This document shows positions 7,101-7,152 of a DNA stretch of 7,152 nt, piece by piece. Source of the DNA: Clostridia bacterium (GTDB taxonomy: Bacteria; Bacillota_A; Clostridia; Oscillospirales; CAG-272); contig JAFQPF010000239.1 of assembly GCA_017411885.1 (NCBI GenBank), positions 1 to 7,152 of the forward strand, in the 5' to 3' direction. The position numbers and the translations under genes were made by a program. The notes under the pieces are model-generated. The model was not told where the DNA came from. It ran no database searches and worked only from the letters and a program-made list of their open reading frames with translations. The number at the start of each line of letters is the position of its first letter. The first letter of the stretch is position 1.

Positions 7101-7152
7101 TCCTGTCAGCATAGCTTGCCCAGTTTGTCGCCGCCTTGTAGCTCTCAAGCAA
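7075..7152 (-). CDS. C-terminal end of an unidentified gene, partial
   Basis: The minus-strand frame is open from the right edge and encodes 25 residues, beginning LLESYKAATNWASYADR and ending in TGA at 7077-7075. The stop shares ATGA with the next gene's start, and the AGGAGG of that gene lies within its last codons. This is the packing expected of a phage or tightly organised operon. The fragment is too short to identify. Confidence 0.45.
   Translation of the reverse strand: MLESYKAATNWASYADRIIAIGGSI

Noticed and set aside
1..7152. CRISPR arrays, tRNA or rRNA genes, insertion-sequence ends
   Set aside because: No spaced short direct repeats, cloverleaf-like sequences, rRNA motifs, transposase frames or terminal inverted repeats were seen; the two large similar segments are diverged protein-coding paralogues.

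Overview
The window looks like chromosomal sequence from a Gram-positive anaerobe of the Clostridia (gut or rumen Oscillospiraceae/Lachnospiraceae type). This rests on three S-layer homology (SLH) repeats per large protein, strong AGGAGG-type ribosome binding sites, moderate GC content with AT-rich intergenic DNA, and an AraC-family regulator typical of these genomes. No ribosomal, tRNA or taxon-specific marker gene is present, so the assignment stays at class level and is an inference.

Layout: (1) From the left edge to 3047 (+), the 3' part of a large cell-surface gene: a right-handed parallel beta-helix (pectate-lyase-like fold), three SLH repeats, a beta-sandwich-like module, an InlB/Flg_new-type repeat and a second sandwich-like module. 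Its 5' end lies outside the window. (2) A perfect bidirectional hairpin terminator at 3072-3112. (3) An AraC-family regulator on the minus strand, 3120-3965. (4) A 165-bp AT-rich divergent promoter region, 3966-4130. (5) From 4131 (+), a second large gene, paralogous to the first, with signal peptide, sandwich-like module, beta-helix and three SLH repeats. It breaks abruptly near 7040 inside the module that follows the SLH repeats. (6) From about 7040 to the right edge, unrelated DNA read on the minus strand: the end of one gene overlapping the start of another (ATGA overlap, AGGAGG site), resembling a phage structural-gene neighbourhood.

How the genes may work together: both large proteins appear to be exported, wall-attached beta-helix proteins, plausibly binding or cleaving a polysaccharide. 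The AraC regulator between them, divergent from the second gene, is the obvious candidate to control that gene in response to a sugar signal. No substrate can be named from the sequence.

Main caution: the last ~110 bases do not continue the second surface gene. The annotated C-terminal tail and stop of that gene are antisense to another gene start, so the window ends in either a real recombination junction or an assembly chimera.
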